This document shows positions 1-4,980 of a stretch of 5,631 nt of DNA, piece after piece. The position numbers were made by a program, and so were the translations under genes. The DNA is taken from assembly GCA_030601715.1 (NCBI GenBank), contig JAUWBL010000083.1, positions 1-5,631 of the forward strand. The letters are read 5' to 3'. This DNA comes from Candidatus Geothermarchaeota archaeon (GTDB taxonomy: Archaea > Thermoproteota > Nitrososphaeria > Geothermarchaeales > JAUWBL01). Position 1 is the first letter of the stretch, and every line of letters starts with the position of its first letter. Below the pieces are notes generated by a model that worked only from the letters and a program-made list of their open reading frames with translations, made no database searches and had not been told where the DNA came from.

Positions 1-128
1 ATGTGAAGGTTGTCAGCGTCGACGGAGGTGACCTTCGACCGCAGCGTTGCCAGCCTTTTCTGTACACTTCCGACGAAGTCTGCGAGCTCTGGGTTCTTCA
101 CATCGATGGCTACGAAGGCTCTGACCAT
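1..128 (-). CDS. thpR: RNA 2',3'-cyclic phosphodiesterase (2'-5' RNA ligase family), N-terminal part
   Basis: Seen: the reverse strand from an ATG at 128 encodes 42 residues, beginning MVRAFVAIDV and ending DADNLH at the window edge, where the gene is cut. Known: ThpR/LigT proteins of the 2H phosphoesterase superfamily start with an 'RaFiAid' beta strand and carry two HxTx motifs. The first motif follows an 'eNLH' stretch at about residue 40, exactly where this fragment stops, so H42 should be the first catalytic histidine. They hydrolyse RNA 2',3'-cyclic phosphate to a 2'-phosphomonoester and were first described as tRNA half-molecule ligases. No strong Shine-Dalgarno sequence precedes the ATG. 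The gene lies 108 nt downstream of the dehydrogenase on the same strand, with a palindromic element between them. A plus-strand reading frame covers this region but resembles nothing. Confidence is good despite the short fragment because the N-terminal signature and motif spacing agree. Confidence 0.85.
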   Translation of the reverse strand, partial: MVRAFVAIDVKNPELADFVGSVQKRLATLRSKVTSVDADNLH

Positions 129-151
129 GGCTCAACAGCCAGACCCGTTTC

Positions 152-174
152 GATGTTCGCACATCATCAGATGT
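152..174. repeat. alternating palindrome GATGT-N4-ACATC-N4-GATGT upstream of thpR
   Basis: Three 5-bp units lie at 152-156 (GATGT), 161-165 (ACATC) and 170-174 (GATGT), with a regular 9-nt step. The middle unit is the reverse complement of both flanking units, so two mutually exclusive 5-bp hairpins are possible. Read towards thpR, the hairpin nearer the gene has a GCGA (GNRA-type) loop. The element lies 24 to 46 nt before the thpR ATG. A T-rich stretch at 193-198 (TTTTTA on the minus strand) is a weak candidate for either a thpR TATA element or a terminator of the upstream dehydrogenase. If it is a TATA box, the palindrome would sit over the transcription start. An operator or leader hairpin is inference. 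Confidence 0.45.
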
Positions 175-236
175 ATGCAGAGATTGAAGACGTAAAAAGC
201 TCTCAAGTGACTGCTTCTACGTCCCCTGCACATCTG

Positions 237-1268
237 CTAGTCAACCTTCAGGACTATCTTCCCGAAGTGCTCTCCCTTCATCATCGCTCCTTGAGCTTCT
301 CTAGCCCGCTCCAAGGGGAGCACCTTGTCAACGACAGGTCGGAGCCTACCTTTCCACACCTCTTCCAGAACCTGCTTCAACTCTCTTGGGTTGGCCATCG
401 TCGAGCCGATTATTTGGAGCTGTCTCCAGTAGACGTACCGAAGATCCGTGGTTGCTTGGGCTCCGGTGTGGGCTCCGCACGTGACCAATCTGCCACCCCT
501 CGACAGTGACCTGATGCTTCGTTCCCATGTAGCCGACCCGACGCTGTCCACAACCACGTCCACGCCTCTCTTGCCTGTGAGGGCCCAGACTTCCTTGTCA
601 AAATCCGTTTCTGAGTGGTTTATGAAGGCGTCTGCTCCCAGCTCCTCTGCCTTCCTGAGCTTCTCGTCCGAGCTTGAGGTGACGAACACCCTCGCTCCTC
701 GGAGTTTCGCGATCTGGATAGCGGCTGTGGAGACGCCTCCGCCGGCTCCCAGGATCAGGACATCCTCCCCGGCCCTTACCTTGGCTCTAGTTACAAGCAT
801 CCTCCATGCCGTCATGAAGACAAGTGGCACCGCGGCTGCCTCAACGGCGGGGATGTGGTCTGGGATAGGGATTATGTTCTCTCTAGGAGCCTTGACGAAC
901 TCTGCGTACCCTCCGTTGACATGTTCTCCCAGTATCCTGAAGTTGACACACATGCTCTCCTCGCCGACCACACAGAACTCACACTTCCCGCAGCTAAGCG
1001 CGGGATTTATGATGACTCTGTCTCCGACGCGGAGATCTTTCGTGTCTGACCTGATCTGTGTCACAGCGCCCGCCACATCGGAGCCGGAAATGTGGGGCAA
1101 AGGAACCGCAAGCCCTGGGATACCTTCCCTTACTAGTATGTCCAGATGGTTGAGAGCGCACGCCTTGACGCGAACCAACACCTCGTCATTGGACAGCCTA
1201 GGTGTTGGCACTTCCCCTGTGACGAGCTTCTCCAGACCTCCGTGCTCATAGAAGACAACTGCTTTCAT
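237..1268 (-). CDS. zinc-binding-lobe medium-chain dehydrogenase/reductase (quinone oxidoreductase/enoyl reductase-like)
   Basis: This is a complete 343-residue protein with ATG start, the usual length for the MDR superfamily. The N-terminal GroES-like domain (about 1-150) contains ALNHLD (38-43) and PLPHISGSD (56-64). A structural-zinc lobe has Cys93, Cys96, Cys99 and Cys107. The Rossmann domain carries GAGGGVSTA at 174-182, so it should use NAD(P)H in the cytoplasm. Aligned by eye with classical alcohol dehydrogenase, the three catalytic-zinc ligands (Cys, His, Cys) are replaced by Asn40, Ser63 and Leu149. A zinc-independent hydride transfer, as in quinone oxidoreductases or enoyl/acryloyl-CoA reductases, is therefore more likely than alcohol oxidation. 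The substrate cannot be named. The gene is divergent from the UPF0200 gene, with a TATA-like box about 50 nt before the start, and is followed 108 nt later by thpR on the same strand. Its metabolic role seems unrelated to its RNA-processing neighbours. Long plus-strand frames inside it look like antisense shadows. Confidence 0.93.
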   Translation of the reverse strand: MKAVVFYEHGGLEKLVTGEVPTPRLSNDEVLVRVKACALNHLDILVREGIPGLAVPLPHISGSDVAGAVTQIRSDTKDLRVGDRVIINPALSCGKCEFCVVGEESMCVNFRILGEHVNGGYAEFVKAPRENIIPIPDHIPAVEAAAVPLVFMTAWRMLVTRAKVRAGEDVLILGAGGGVSTAAIQIAKLRGARVFVTSSSDEKLRKAEELGADAFINHSETDFDKEVWALTGKRGVDVVVDSVGSATWERSIRSLSRGGRLVTCGAHTGAQATTDLRYVYWRQLQIIGSTMANPRELKQVLEEVWKGRLRPVVDKVLPLERAREAQGAMMKGEHFGKIVLKVD

Positions 1269-1317
1269 GTCTCTGAGAATCTCCGCCTGCTATCGAATGA
1301 AGGATGCCGGGTCTTCC

Positions 1318-1324
1318 TTTATTT
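1318..1324 (-). promoter_or_regulatory. putative TATA box for the dehydrogenase
   Basis: The minus strand reads AAATAAA here, in a GC-rich setting. Its centre is about 53 nt before the dehydrogenase ATG at 1268. With the usual archaeal spacing of about 26 nt, transcription would start near 1295, giving a leader of roughly 27 nt containing a GGAG about 12 nt before the ATG. The call rests on composition and spacing only. Confidence 0.4.
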
Positions 1325-1378
1325 CAGCCAGCCTCAATTCAAAGATGAAACTGGGTAGGCTGAGGAGCACGGAAGCCG

Positions 1379-1954
1379 ATGAATCCTTCTAGACTGCTCA
1401 TATGCACAAGCGGTTTACCAGGCTCCGGGAAAGGGGTCGTGCTTCAGGCCGCTGAGCGTCTCGGTCTCCCGACGTTCGTGATGGGAGATATTGTGAGAAG
1501 CGAGACAGCGAAACAAGGCTTGGAGCCCACTACTGCCAACACTGCGAAGATAATGCTGCAATACAGAGAGGAATACGGTCCACATGTCTTCGCAGAGCTG
1601 ACAGCCAAGGAAATCGAGAAATCGAAGGCAGCCTTCGTGCTTGTGGACGGCGTCCGAAGCACGGATGAATTGAACTACTTGCGTGGCCGTGGTTGGGGCG
1701 TCGTCATGGTAGCTGTGTTGTCCTCATCTGATGTCAGATTCGAGAGGCTCTCTCGGCGAGGAAGGGTGGACGACGTCAGAGGGAGGGAGGAGTTCCTTCA
1801 GAGAGAGCGCAGGGAGATCTCCGTGGGCATCGACGAGGTCATCCTGCACGCCGAGCACTACCTAGTCAATGAGGGCCAGAGTGAGGAGGAGGTTCTCGCC
1901 GAAGCCGAAGCTACCCTTCGAGAGATCCTGAGAGGGCGTGCTGGTGTCGCCTAA
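1379..1954 (+). CDS. UPF0200 family P-loop NTPase (nucleotide kinase-like)
   Basis: This is a complete 191-residue protein. A P-loop GLPGSGKG lies at residues 12-19, followed by VMGDIVR (34-40), a Walker B-like strand with DGVRS (90-94), and a basic LID-like segment LSRRGRVDD (124-132). The end pattern EEFLQRERRE, then GIDEVI and LVNEG, is how I recognise UPF0200, an archaeal family related to adenylate and dephospho-CoA kinases. Its substrate is, to my knowledge, not established, so I give no symbol. The P-loop lysine is followed by Gly-Val rather than Ser/Thr, so magnesium coordination may differ from canonical kinases. The ATG start has GAGGAG at 1362-1367, 11 nt upstream. The stop lies inside the start region of the UPF0201 gene, which implies co-transcription and coupled translation. 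From memory, some archaea carry the two as a single fused protein, supporting a shared task. Confidence 0.9.
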   Translation: MNPSRLLICTSGLPGSGKGVVLQAAERLGLPTFVMGDIVRSETAKQGLEPTTANTAKIMLQYREEYGPHVFAELTAKEIEKSKAAFVLVDGVRSTDELNYLRGRGWGVVMVAVLSSSDVRFERLSRRGRVDDVRGREEFLQRERREISVGIDEVILHAEHYLVNEGQSEEEVLAEAEATLREILRGRAGVA

Positions 1955-2375
1955 GCATCGATACCGAAGGATAGAGGACGCTCCGGACGAGCTTAGGGTG
2001 GAGGCTTCGACGGTGTGTCATCCATCTGAGGATTTGGAGAGAGTGAAGAAGGCTATGCTCAATATCCTTGACGCGCCAGTTGAGGTTGAAGGCGCCGGAG
2101 AGCAGACCTATGTCTTGAAATCCTCTTCTTCCGGCAGACGTAGCGCAGACAAGATCAGGTTCGGGCTTAGAAGCAGAATGGTCTTGATGGCAGCGCGCAA
2201 ACACTTGAAGTCGAGGGTGGAGGGAAACCACACACGGTTCATGCTGAACAAACAGGCGGCCTACGGGGGCGTGATCTCCGTCAGCGAGGAGGGGGAGTCT
2301 CCGCTCGGCCCCGTCTGGGTGACCATCACTTCACCGGAGATACGGAAGGTCATCGACTGGATGACGCAATTCTAG
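1944..2375 (+). CDS. UPF0201 family predicted RNA-binding protein (dsRBD-like fold)
   Basis: The reading frame can start at GTG 1938 or GTG 1944. I chose 1944 because GAGGG at 1932-1936 then sits 7 nt upstream, against 1 nt for 1938. The product is about 143 residues. Recognition rests on a beta strand with a HPSED pattern (in place of the usual pTEd), where relatives begin, followed by the helix LERVKKAMLNIL, and near the C-terminus the family signature FMLNKQAAYGG, then LGPVWVTI and a terminal IDWM. The family (PF01877-type) is annotated as RNA-binding with a dsRBD-like fold; its molecular role is uncharacterised. It lacks enzymatic motifs, fitting a binding protein. It overlaps the UPF0200 gene by 11 nt (17 nt with the upstream GTG), so the two are probably made together. 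About 20 N-terminal residues rich in Arg, Glu and Asp precede the conserved core and may be a lineage-specific extension. Confidence 0.88.
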   Translation: MSPKHRYRRIEDAPDELRVEASTVCHPSEDLERVKKAMLNILDAPVEVEGAGEQTYVLKSSSSGRRSADKIRFGLRSRMVLMAARKHLKSRVEGNHTRFMLNKQAAYGGVISVSEEGESPLGPVWVTITSPEIRKVIDWMTQF

Positions 2376-2395
2376 TTGGAAGCTGATGGACTCGG

Positions 2396-2454
2396 CCCGT
2401 TTACGGGTTCCGTGGTCCTGTGTCTAGAGCCTCTGCCTGTCTTCTCCTTCCTTA
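2396..2454 (+). terminator. possible terminator of the UPF0200-UPF0201 operon
   Basis: In the 89-nt convergent gap, CCCGT at 2396-2400 pairs with ACGGG at 2403-2407, effectively a 4-bp stem with a UUUA loop. Downstream, 2436-2454 is an almost pure pyrimidine run rich in T. Archaeal termination usually relies on pyrimidine or T-rich tracts more than on hairpins, so the tract is the better evidence. The hairpin is short and could be chance. Confidence 0.3.
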
Positions 2455-2464
2455 CATCCCAAGC

Positions 2465-3367
2465 CTAGGGGTAAGCCACTGTAACAACCATGAAGTCACG
2501 GGCTGCAACCACCCGTGGGAAGACTCTCCTGGCCTCCTTCACCAACGCCGATAGGTCGTTGTATCTCGTGCTAAAGTGGGTGAGGACAAGGAGACGGACC
2601 AGGGCTCTGCTTGCAATCAGGGCCGCCTGTCCGGCGGAAGAGTGAAGATTCTTCTCGGTCTTGTCCAAGTGGTCTTCGCCATATGTGGACTCATGGATCA
2701 AGACATCTGCACCTTCGGCGAATCTGACCATGGCATCGATGGGATAGGTGTCGCTGGAGATGACGATCTTGCGTCCCTTCCGCGGCTCCGATACGACGAG
2801 TCGAGGATCTATCTCTCGTTCCCCCACGGTCACCCTCTCTCCCTTCTGGAGATTCCTCCACAGTGTCACAGGGATCTTGAGGGATTTGGCTTTCTCAGGA
2901 TCGAATTTCCCGGGCCTCTGCTTCTCTTCGAGGGAGAGAGCGTACGTCTCGGTGGAGTGCCTGGTGCGCAGGGCCCTAATAACGTACTCCCCGTTCTCTT
3001 GCACGAACCCATCCGATAGGGTGTGCATCTGGATTGGGAAGGTTGGCCTGACCCCCATCATCTCAAGGTTGCTGTTGATGAAGGCGGCGACCTTTTCAGG
3101 CCCAAATACCAGCATGGGGTCCTCCCTTCCGGCGAGGGAGAAGGTCTGAAGAAGGGCCAGAAGCCCCACCAAGTGGTCGCCATGCATGTGAGTGATGAAG
3201 ATCTTCGTCTTGGTCTTCAGGCCCAGCCCCGCCTTTATCAGCTGACGCTGGGCACCCTCGCCTACATCGAAGAGTAGAAGCTCTCCACCTCTCCGCACGG
3301 CCACGCATGAGACATTCCTGTCCCTAGTGGGGACGCCGGCAGAGGTACCGAGGAAGAAGATCCTCAT
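2465..3367 (-). CDS. rnz: ribonuclease Z (tRNA 3'-processing endonuclease)
   Basis: This is a complete 300-residue protein with ATG start, typical of the short RNase Z form. The metallo-beta-lactamase fold is clear: FLGTSAGVPT (5-14), GEGAQRQL (36-43), the zinc motif HMHGDH (60-65), a ligand His137 in RHSTETY, Asp206 in SSDTYP, HESTYGED, the HSSAGQAA helix, and LTHFSTRY with the last zinc-binding histidine. The GKFDPEKAKSLKIP segment (153-166) and following LQKGE are family signatures that separate it from other hydrolases of this fold. It cuts precursor tRNA just after the discriminator base so that CCA can be added. The HSTETY stretch differs from the more usual His-x-x-PSxGY context, but the ligand itself is kept. 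A TATA-like box 35 nt before the ATG implies a very short or absent leader. It is convergent with the UPF0201 gene and divergent from a small ORF. Confidence 0.95.
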   Translation of the reverse strand: MRIFFLGTSAGVPTRDRNVSCVAVRRGGELLLFDVGEGAQRQLIKAGLGLKTKTKIFITHMHGDHLVGLLALLQTFSLAGREDPMLVFGPEKVAAFINSNLEMMGVRPTFPIQMHTLSDGFVQENGEYVIRALRTRHSTETYALSLEEKQRPGKFDPEKAKSLKIPVTLWRNLQKGERVTVGEREIDPRLVVSEPRKGRKIVISSDTYPIDAMVRFAEGADVLIHESTYGEDHLDKTEKNLHSSAGQAALIASRALVRLLVLTHFSTRYNDLSALVKEARRVFPRVVAARDFMVVTVAYP

Positions 3368-3397
3368 GTTCCCAACCAGTCAATATGATCAGCCGTT

Positions 3398-3407
3398 GGT
3401 ATAATCC
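3398..3407 (-). promoter_or_regulatory. putative TATA box for rnz
   Basis: The minus strand reads GGATTATACC, centred about 35 nt before the rnz ATG at 3367. Archaeal spacing would place the transcription start near 3376, giving a leader of about 8 nt, close to leaderless. No Shine-Dalgarno sequence is seen immediately before the ATG, which agrees. It is the most AT-rich stretch in this divergent intergenic region apart from the one facing the other way at 3468. Confidence 0.5.
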
Positions 3408-3467
3408 GGCATCCTCCTGAGTTCCTCTGAGTAACCTTCGATACCGATGTCCTCCGGAACATCCTCG

Positions 3468-3473
3468 TTATAC
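3468..3473 (+). promoter_or_regulatory. putative TATA box for the 64-residue protein gene
   Basis: TTATAC lies about 37 nt before the ATG at 3508. A start of transcription near 3497 would just include AGGTGA at 3499-3504, a perfect 6-nt match to the expected archaeal anti-Shine-Dalgarno partner. Agreement of TATA spacing, ribosome site and reading frame is the argument; each alone would be weak. Confidence 0.45.
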
Positions 3474-3507
3474 GATTCATGAAGGCACGAAGCAGAGCAG
3501 GTGAGGG

Positions 3508-3702
3508 ATGGTGCCTCTGATAGCGGAGATGGCTCAGCACACAGTGCTGATACCTGTGATGGTCATGGATTGGCTGCGATTCAAGGGTTTCTCCGAGAAC
3601 GACCTGGATCACCTCTTCTTCGACGCTCTCAAGGAGCGTCTACAGCAGTGGAGCGACGCCGGGACCATGGTTGAAGCCTTGGACCAGCTGTCCGGAGCCT
3701 AG
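3508..3702 (+). CDS. small hypothetical protein, about 64 residues
   Basis: I do not recognise this protein. It has an N-terminal hydrophobic but non-membrane segment (VLIPVMVMDWL, about 14-24), then an acidic, helix-prone part beginning FSENDLDHLFFDALKERLQQW and ending in ALDQLSGA. There is no cysteine, signal peptide or clear membrane span. Evidence that it is real: 48 of 64 codons end in G or C, as in its neighbours; it fills the only gap between rnz and trmG10; AGGTGA at 3499-3504 lies upstream; and a TATA-like box precedes it at a fitting distance. ATG 3508 is only 3 nt from AGGTGA, whereas GTG 3511 is 6 nt away and may be the true start. An in-frame TGA at 3502 excludes an upstream extension. 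It overlaps trmG10 tail to tail by 4 nt (CTAG). Function is unknown; a small soluble helical protein is the most one can say. Confidence 0.62.
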   Translation: MVPLIAEMAQHTVLIPVMVMDWLRFKGFSENDLDHLFFDALKERLQQWSDAGTMVEALDQLSGA

Positions 3703-4736
3703 CTCTCAGCCTTTCGGAAGACCCTCAATCTTCTTGTCAGAGAGCCATGAACAGGTATGTCGAAGCTGAGTTCCTCTGCAAAACCCGAGTCCTGTTCCAC
3801 CGAGATTTGAAGAGAGGTTGGATGCATGAAGACTAGACGACCTCCCTTTGGAAGGACCTCCAAGGAGTGGTTCAGGAGAGAATCGTAGATCTCTTCCACG
3901 CTCTTCCCGGCCGTGGAGGAAAGCTCTCCGTAGGGAGGATCAGTGACGACTGAGTGGCACCGCGTAACAGGGAGGAACAGGGAGTCGCACGCCACCAGTG
4001 CGAATGACCGTATCCCCGACCAGAGCAGGTTCGACTTCGCTCCCCTACACATCCTCCTCGATATGTCACACCCCACCGGTTTGGCACCGACCAGGCCCGC
4101 CTCGACAAGTACGCTCCCGGCCCCGCAGAAGGAATCGAGAAGCAACTCCCCTGGCCTGGCCCTAGACAGGTTTACCATTGCTCGCGCAAGCCCCGGCTTC
4201 AGGGTGGAGGGATGAGAAAAAGGGCGCTTGCCGGGTCCTCTCTGGGAGAACCTCTTCTTTGAGGAAGAAGCCGTTCGAACGCCTACATACGTCTCGTCAC
4301 GGTGATAGATCACTCTCACCGTCACGTCTGGCTTCTCCAAGTTCACAGCGAGGTGTCTGAACATGTTGGCGATCCTCGATCCCACCACCCTCTCATAGAG
4401 CAACCTATCTCCTCTCTGGATGTCTCGGCACTCTCTAATGGCGATCCTCACGCAGAAAGTGAACGCGGACTCCAGATCGCCGGACAAGGCCGAGAGGTCG
4501 ATGTCTTCTGGAGGGACGCAGAAATCCTCGTGTGAAACTACCCTAGAAGCTTCATGAGCAAGGGAGGAGCGTCTGATGGCTCTGACTACGACCTCGTCGC
4601 AGTCTTCCGCATCGACGAACAGGAACCTGCCAATTCGGCGCGTCCCCCCCGGAACGATGCCCTCGATCTCCAGACATGCCATAACCTCCACCTCAGAGAG
4701 TGCAGGAAACTGCGAGTCCAACAGAAATGCATACAA
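3699..4736 (-). CDS. trmG10: tRNA (guanine(10)-N2)-methyltransferase/dimethyltransferase, Trm-G10/Trm11 family
   Basis: This is a complete 345-residue protein. An N-terminal ferredoxin-like/THUMP module (about 1-155) binds tRNA. It is joined to a Rossmann-fold SAM methyltransferase with the linker RPFSHPSTLKPGLARA (171-186), SAM motif I LLDSFCGAGS (199-208), GCDIS (222-226) and catalytic motif IV DPPYG (266-270) for exocyclic amine methylation. THUMP plus DPPYG and the RPF-HP linker mark the archaeal Trm-G10/Trm11 group, which makes m2G and m2,2G at tRNA position 10. Motif I has Ser for the usual Pro and Ala-Gly-Ser for the usual Thr-Gly-Gly, conservative changes that should not abolish activity. 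The start is TTG at 4736: an in-frame stop lies five codons upstream, no ATG is in frame, and GGTGG ends 6 nt before. The ATG at 4732 is out of frame. Upstream on the same strand, 244 nt away, is prs. Confidence 0.92.
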   Translation of the reverse strand: MYAFLLDSQFPALSEVEVMACLEIEGIVPGGTRRIGRFLFVDAEDCDEVVVRAIRRSSLAHEASRVVSHEDFCVPPEDIDLSALSGDLESAFTFCVRIAIRECRDIQRGDRLLYERVVGSRIANMFRHLAVNLEKPDVTVRVIYHRDETYVGVRTASSSKKRFSQRGPGKRPFSHPSTLKPGLARAMVNLSRARPGELLLDSFCGAGSVLVEAGLVGAKPVGCDISRRMCRGAKSNLLWSGIRSFALVACDSLFLPVTRCHSVVTDPPYGELSSTAGKSVEEIYDSLLNHSLEVLPKGGRLVFMHPTSLQISVEQDSGFAEELSFDIPVHGSLTRRLRVFRKAES

Positions 4737-4980
4737 GACTTGCCACCAACCTCAGGATGTTTCTCGGCCACTTAGAGGTAGGGCTGCTCGGGGGCTTGGT
4801 TGGGATGGGTTGATCGATTGGCGGTCGAATGGCTGGTAAGCCCGGAGAGAGCGGTCGATCCGTTCCAGCATGAGGGGGAGAACCTTAGGGAACGTGGGGA
4901 ACCCAGGATTCTTCAAGAGGCGTCGAGGAGCATGTAGCGCAAGGAGACCACAGCCAAGCTGCAATCCAACACTTGAAGAG
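4737..4980. other. 244-nt G-rich (plus strand) gap between prs and trmG10
   Basis: No convincing protein, tRNA or known structured RNA is seen. The plus strand is G-rich, with six runs of three or more G between 4781 and 4899. GCGGTCGA occurs at 4821-4828 and again at 4851-4858, exactly 30 nt apart. GATCGATTG (4812-4820) can pair with CGGTCGATC (4852-4860) around a loop holding a small GGCT/AGCC hairpin (4831-4842). No clear TATA-like box for trmG10 is visible, so trmG10 may be transcribed from the prs side. The only minus-strand frame here (4752-4964, TTG start) shows no recognisable pattern. Confidence 0.5.
4781..4809 (+). other. canonical G-quadruplex-type motif
   Basis: Four G runs, at 4781-4783, 4790-4794, 4802-4804 and 4807-4809, are separated by loops of 6, 7 and 2 nt, satisfying the standard G3+N1-7 pattern. 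The motif lies 45 to 73 nt upstream of the trmG10 start. The G-rich strand is the template strand for trmG10, so any effect would be on DNA or on a plus-strand transcript, not on the trmG10 leader RNA. Folding is not shown. Confidence 0.4.

Noticed and set aside
164..174. C-box-like TGATGA on the minus strand, suggesting a C/D guide RNA
   Set aside because: Preceded by C rather than a purine, with no D, C' or D' boxes at the required spacing.
3..509. 168-residue plus-strand reading frame
   Set aside because: It is antisense to both thpR and the 3' end of the dehydrogenase, has no recognisable pattern, and both genes beneath it are well supported.
448..1251. 267-residue plus-strand reading frame
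   Set aside because: It lies wholly antisense to the dehydrogenase; its Ser/Thr/Pro-rich product is typical of the complement of a GC-rich gene.
1324..1363. 6-bp inverted repeat TCAGCC/GGCTGA in the divergent promoter region
   Set aside because: Short arms with a 28-nt loop; expected by chance in a GC-rich 110-nt region.
2576..3149. Two plus-strand frames of 133-147 residues inside rnz
   Set aside because: Antisense shadows of a gene with every RNase Z zinc motif in place.
4821..4840. tRNA T-arm-like GGTCGAAT stretch
   Set aside because: The flanking 5-nt segments do not pair, and no acceptor or anticodon arm can be placed around it.
4752..4964. 70-residue minus-strand frame in the prs-trmG10 gap
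   Set aside because: TTG start with no clear ribosome site, proline-rich with no family pattern, and it ends beside the trmG10 start; more likely chance.
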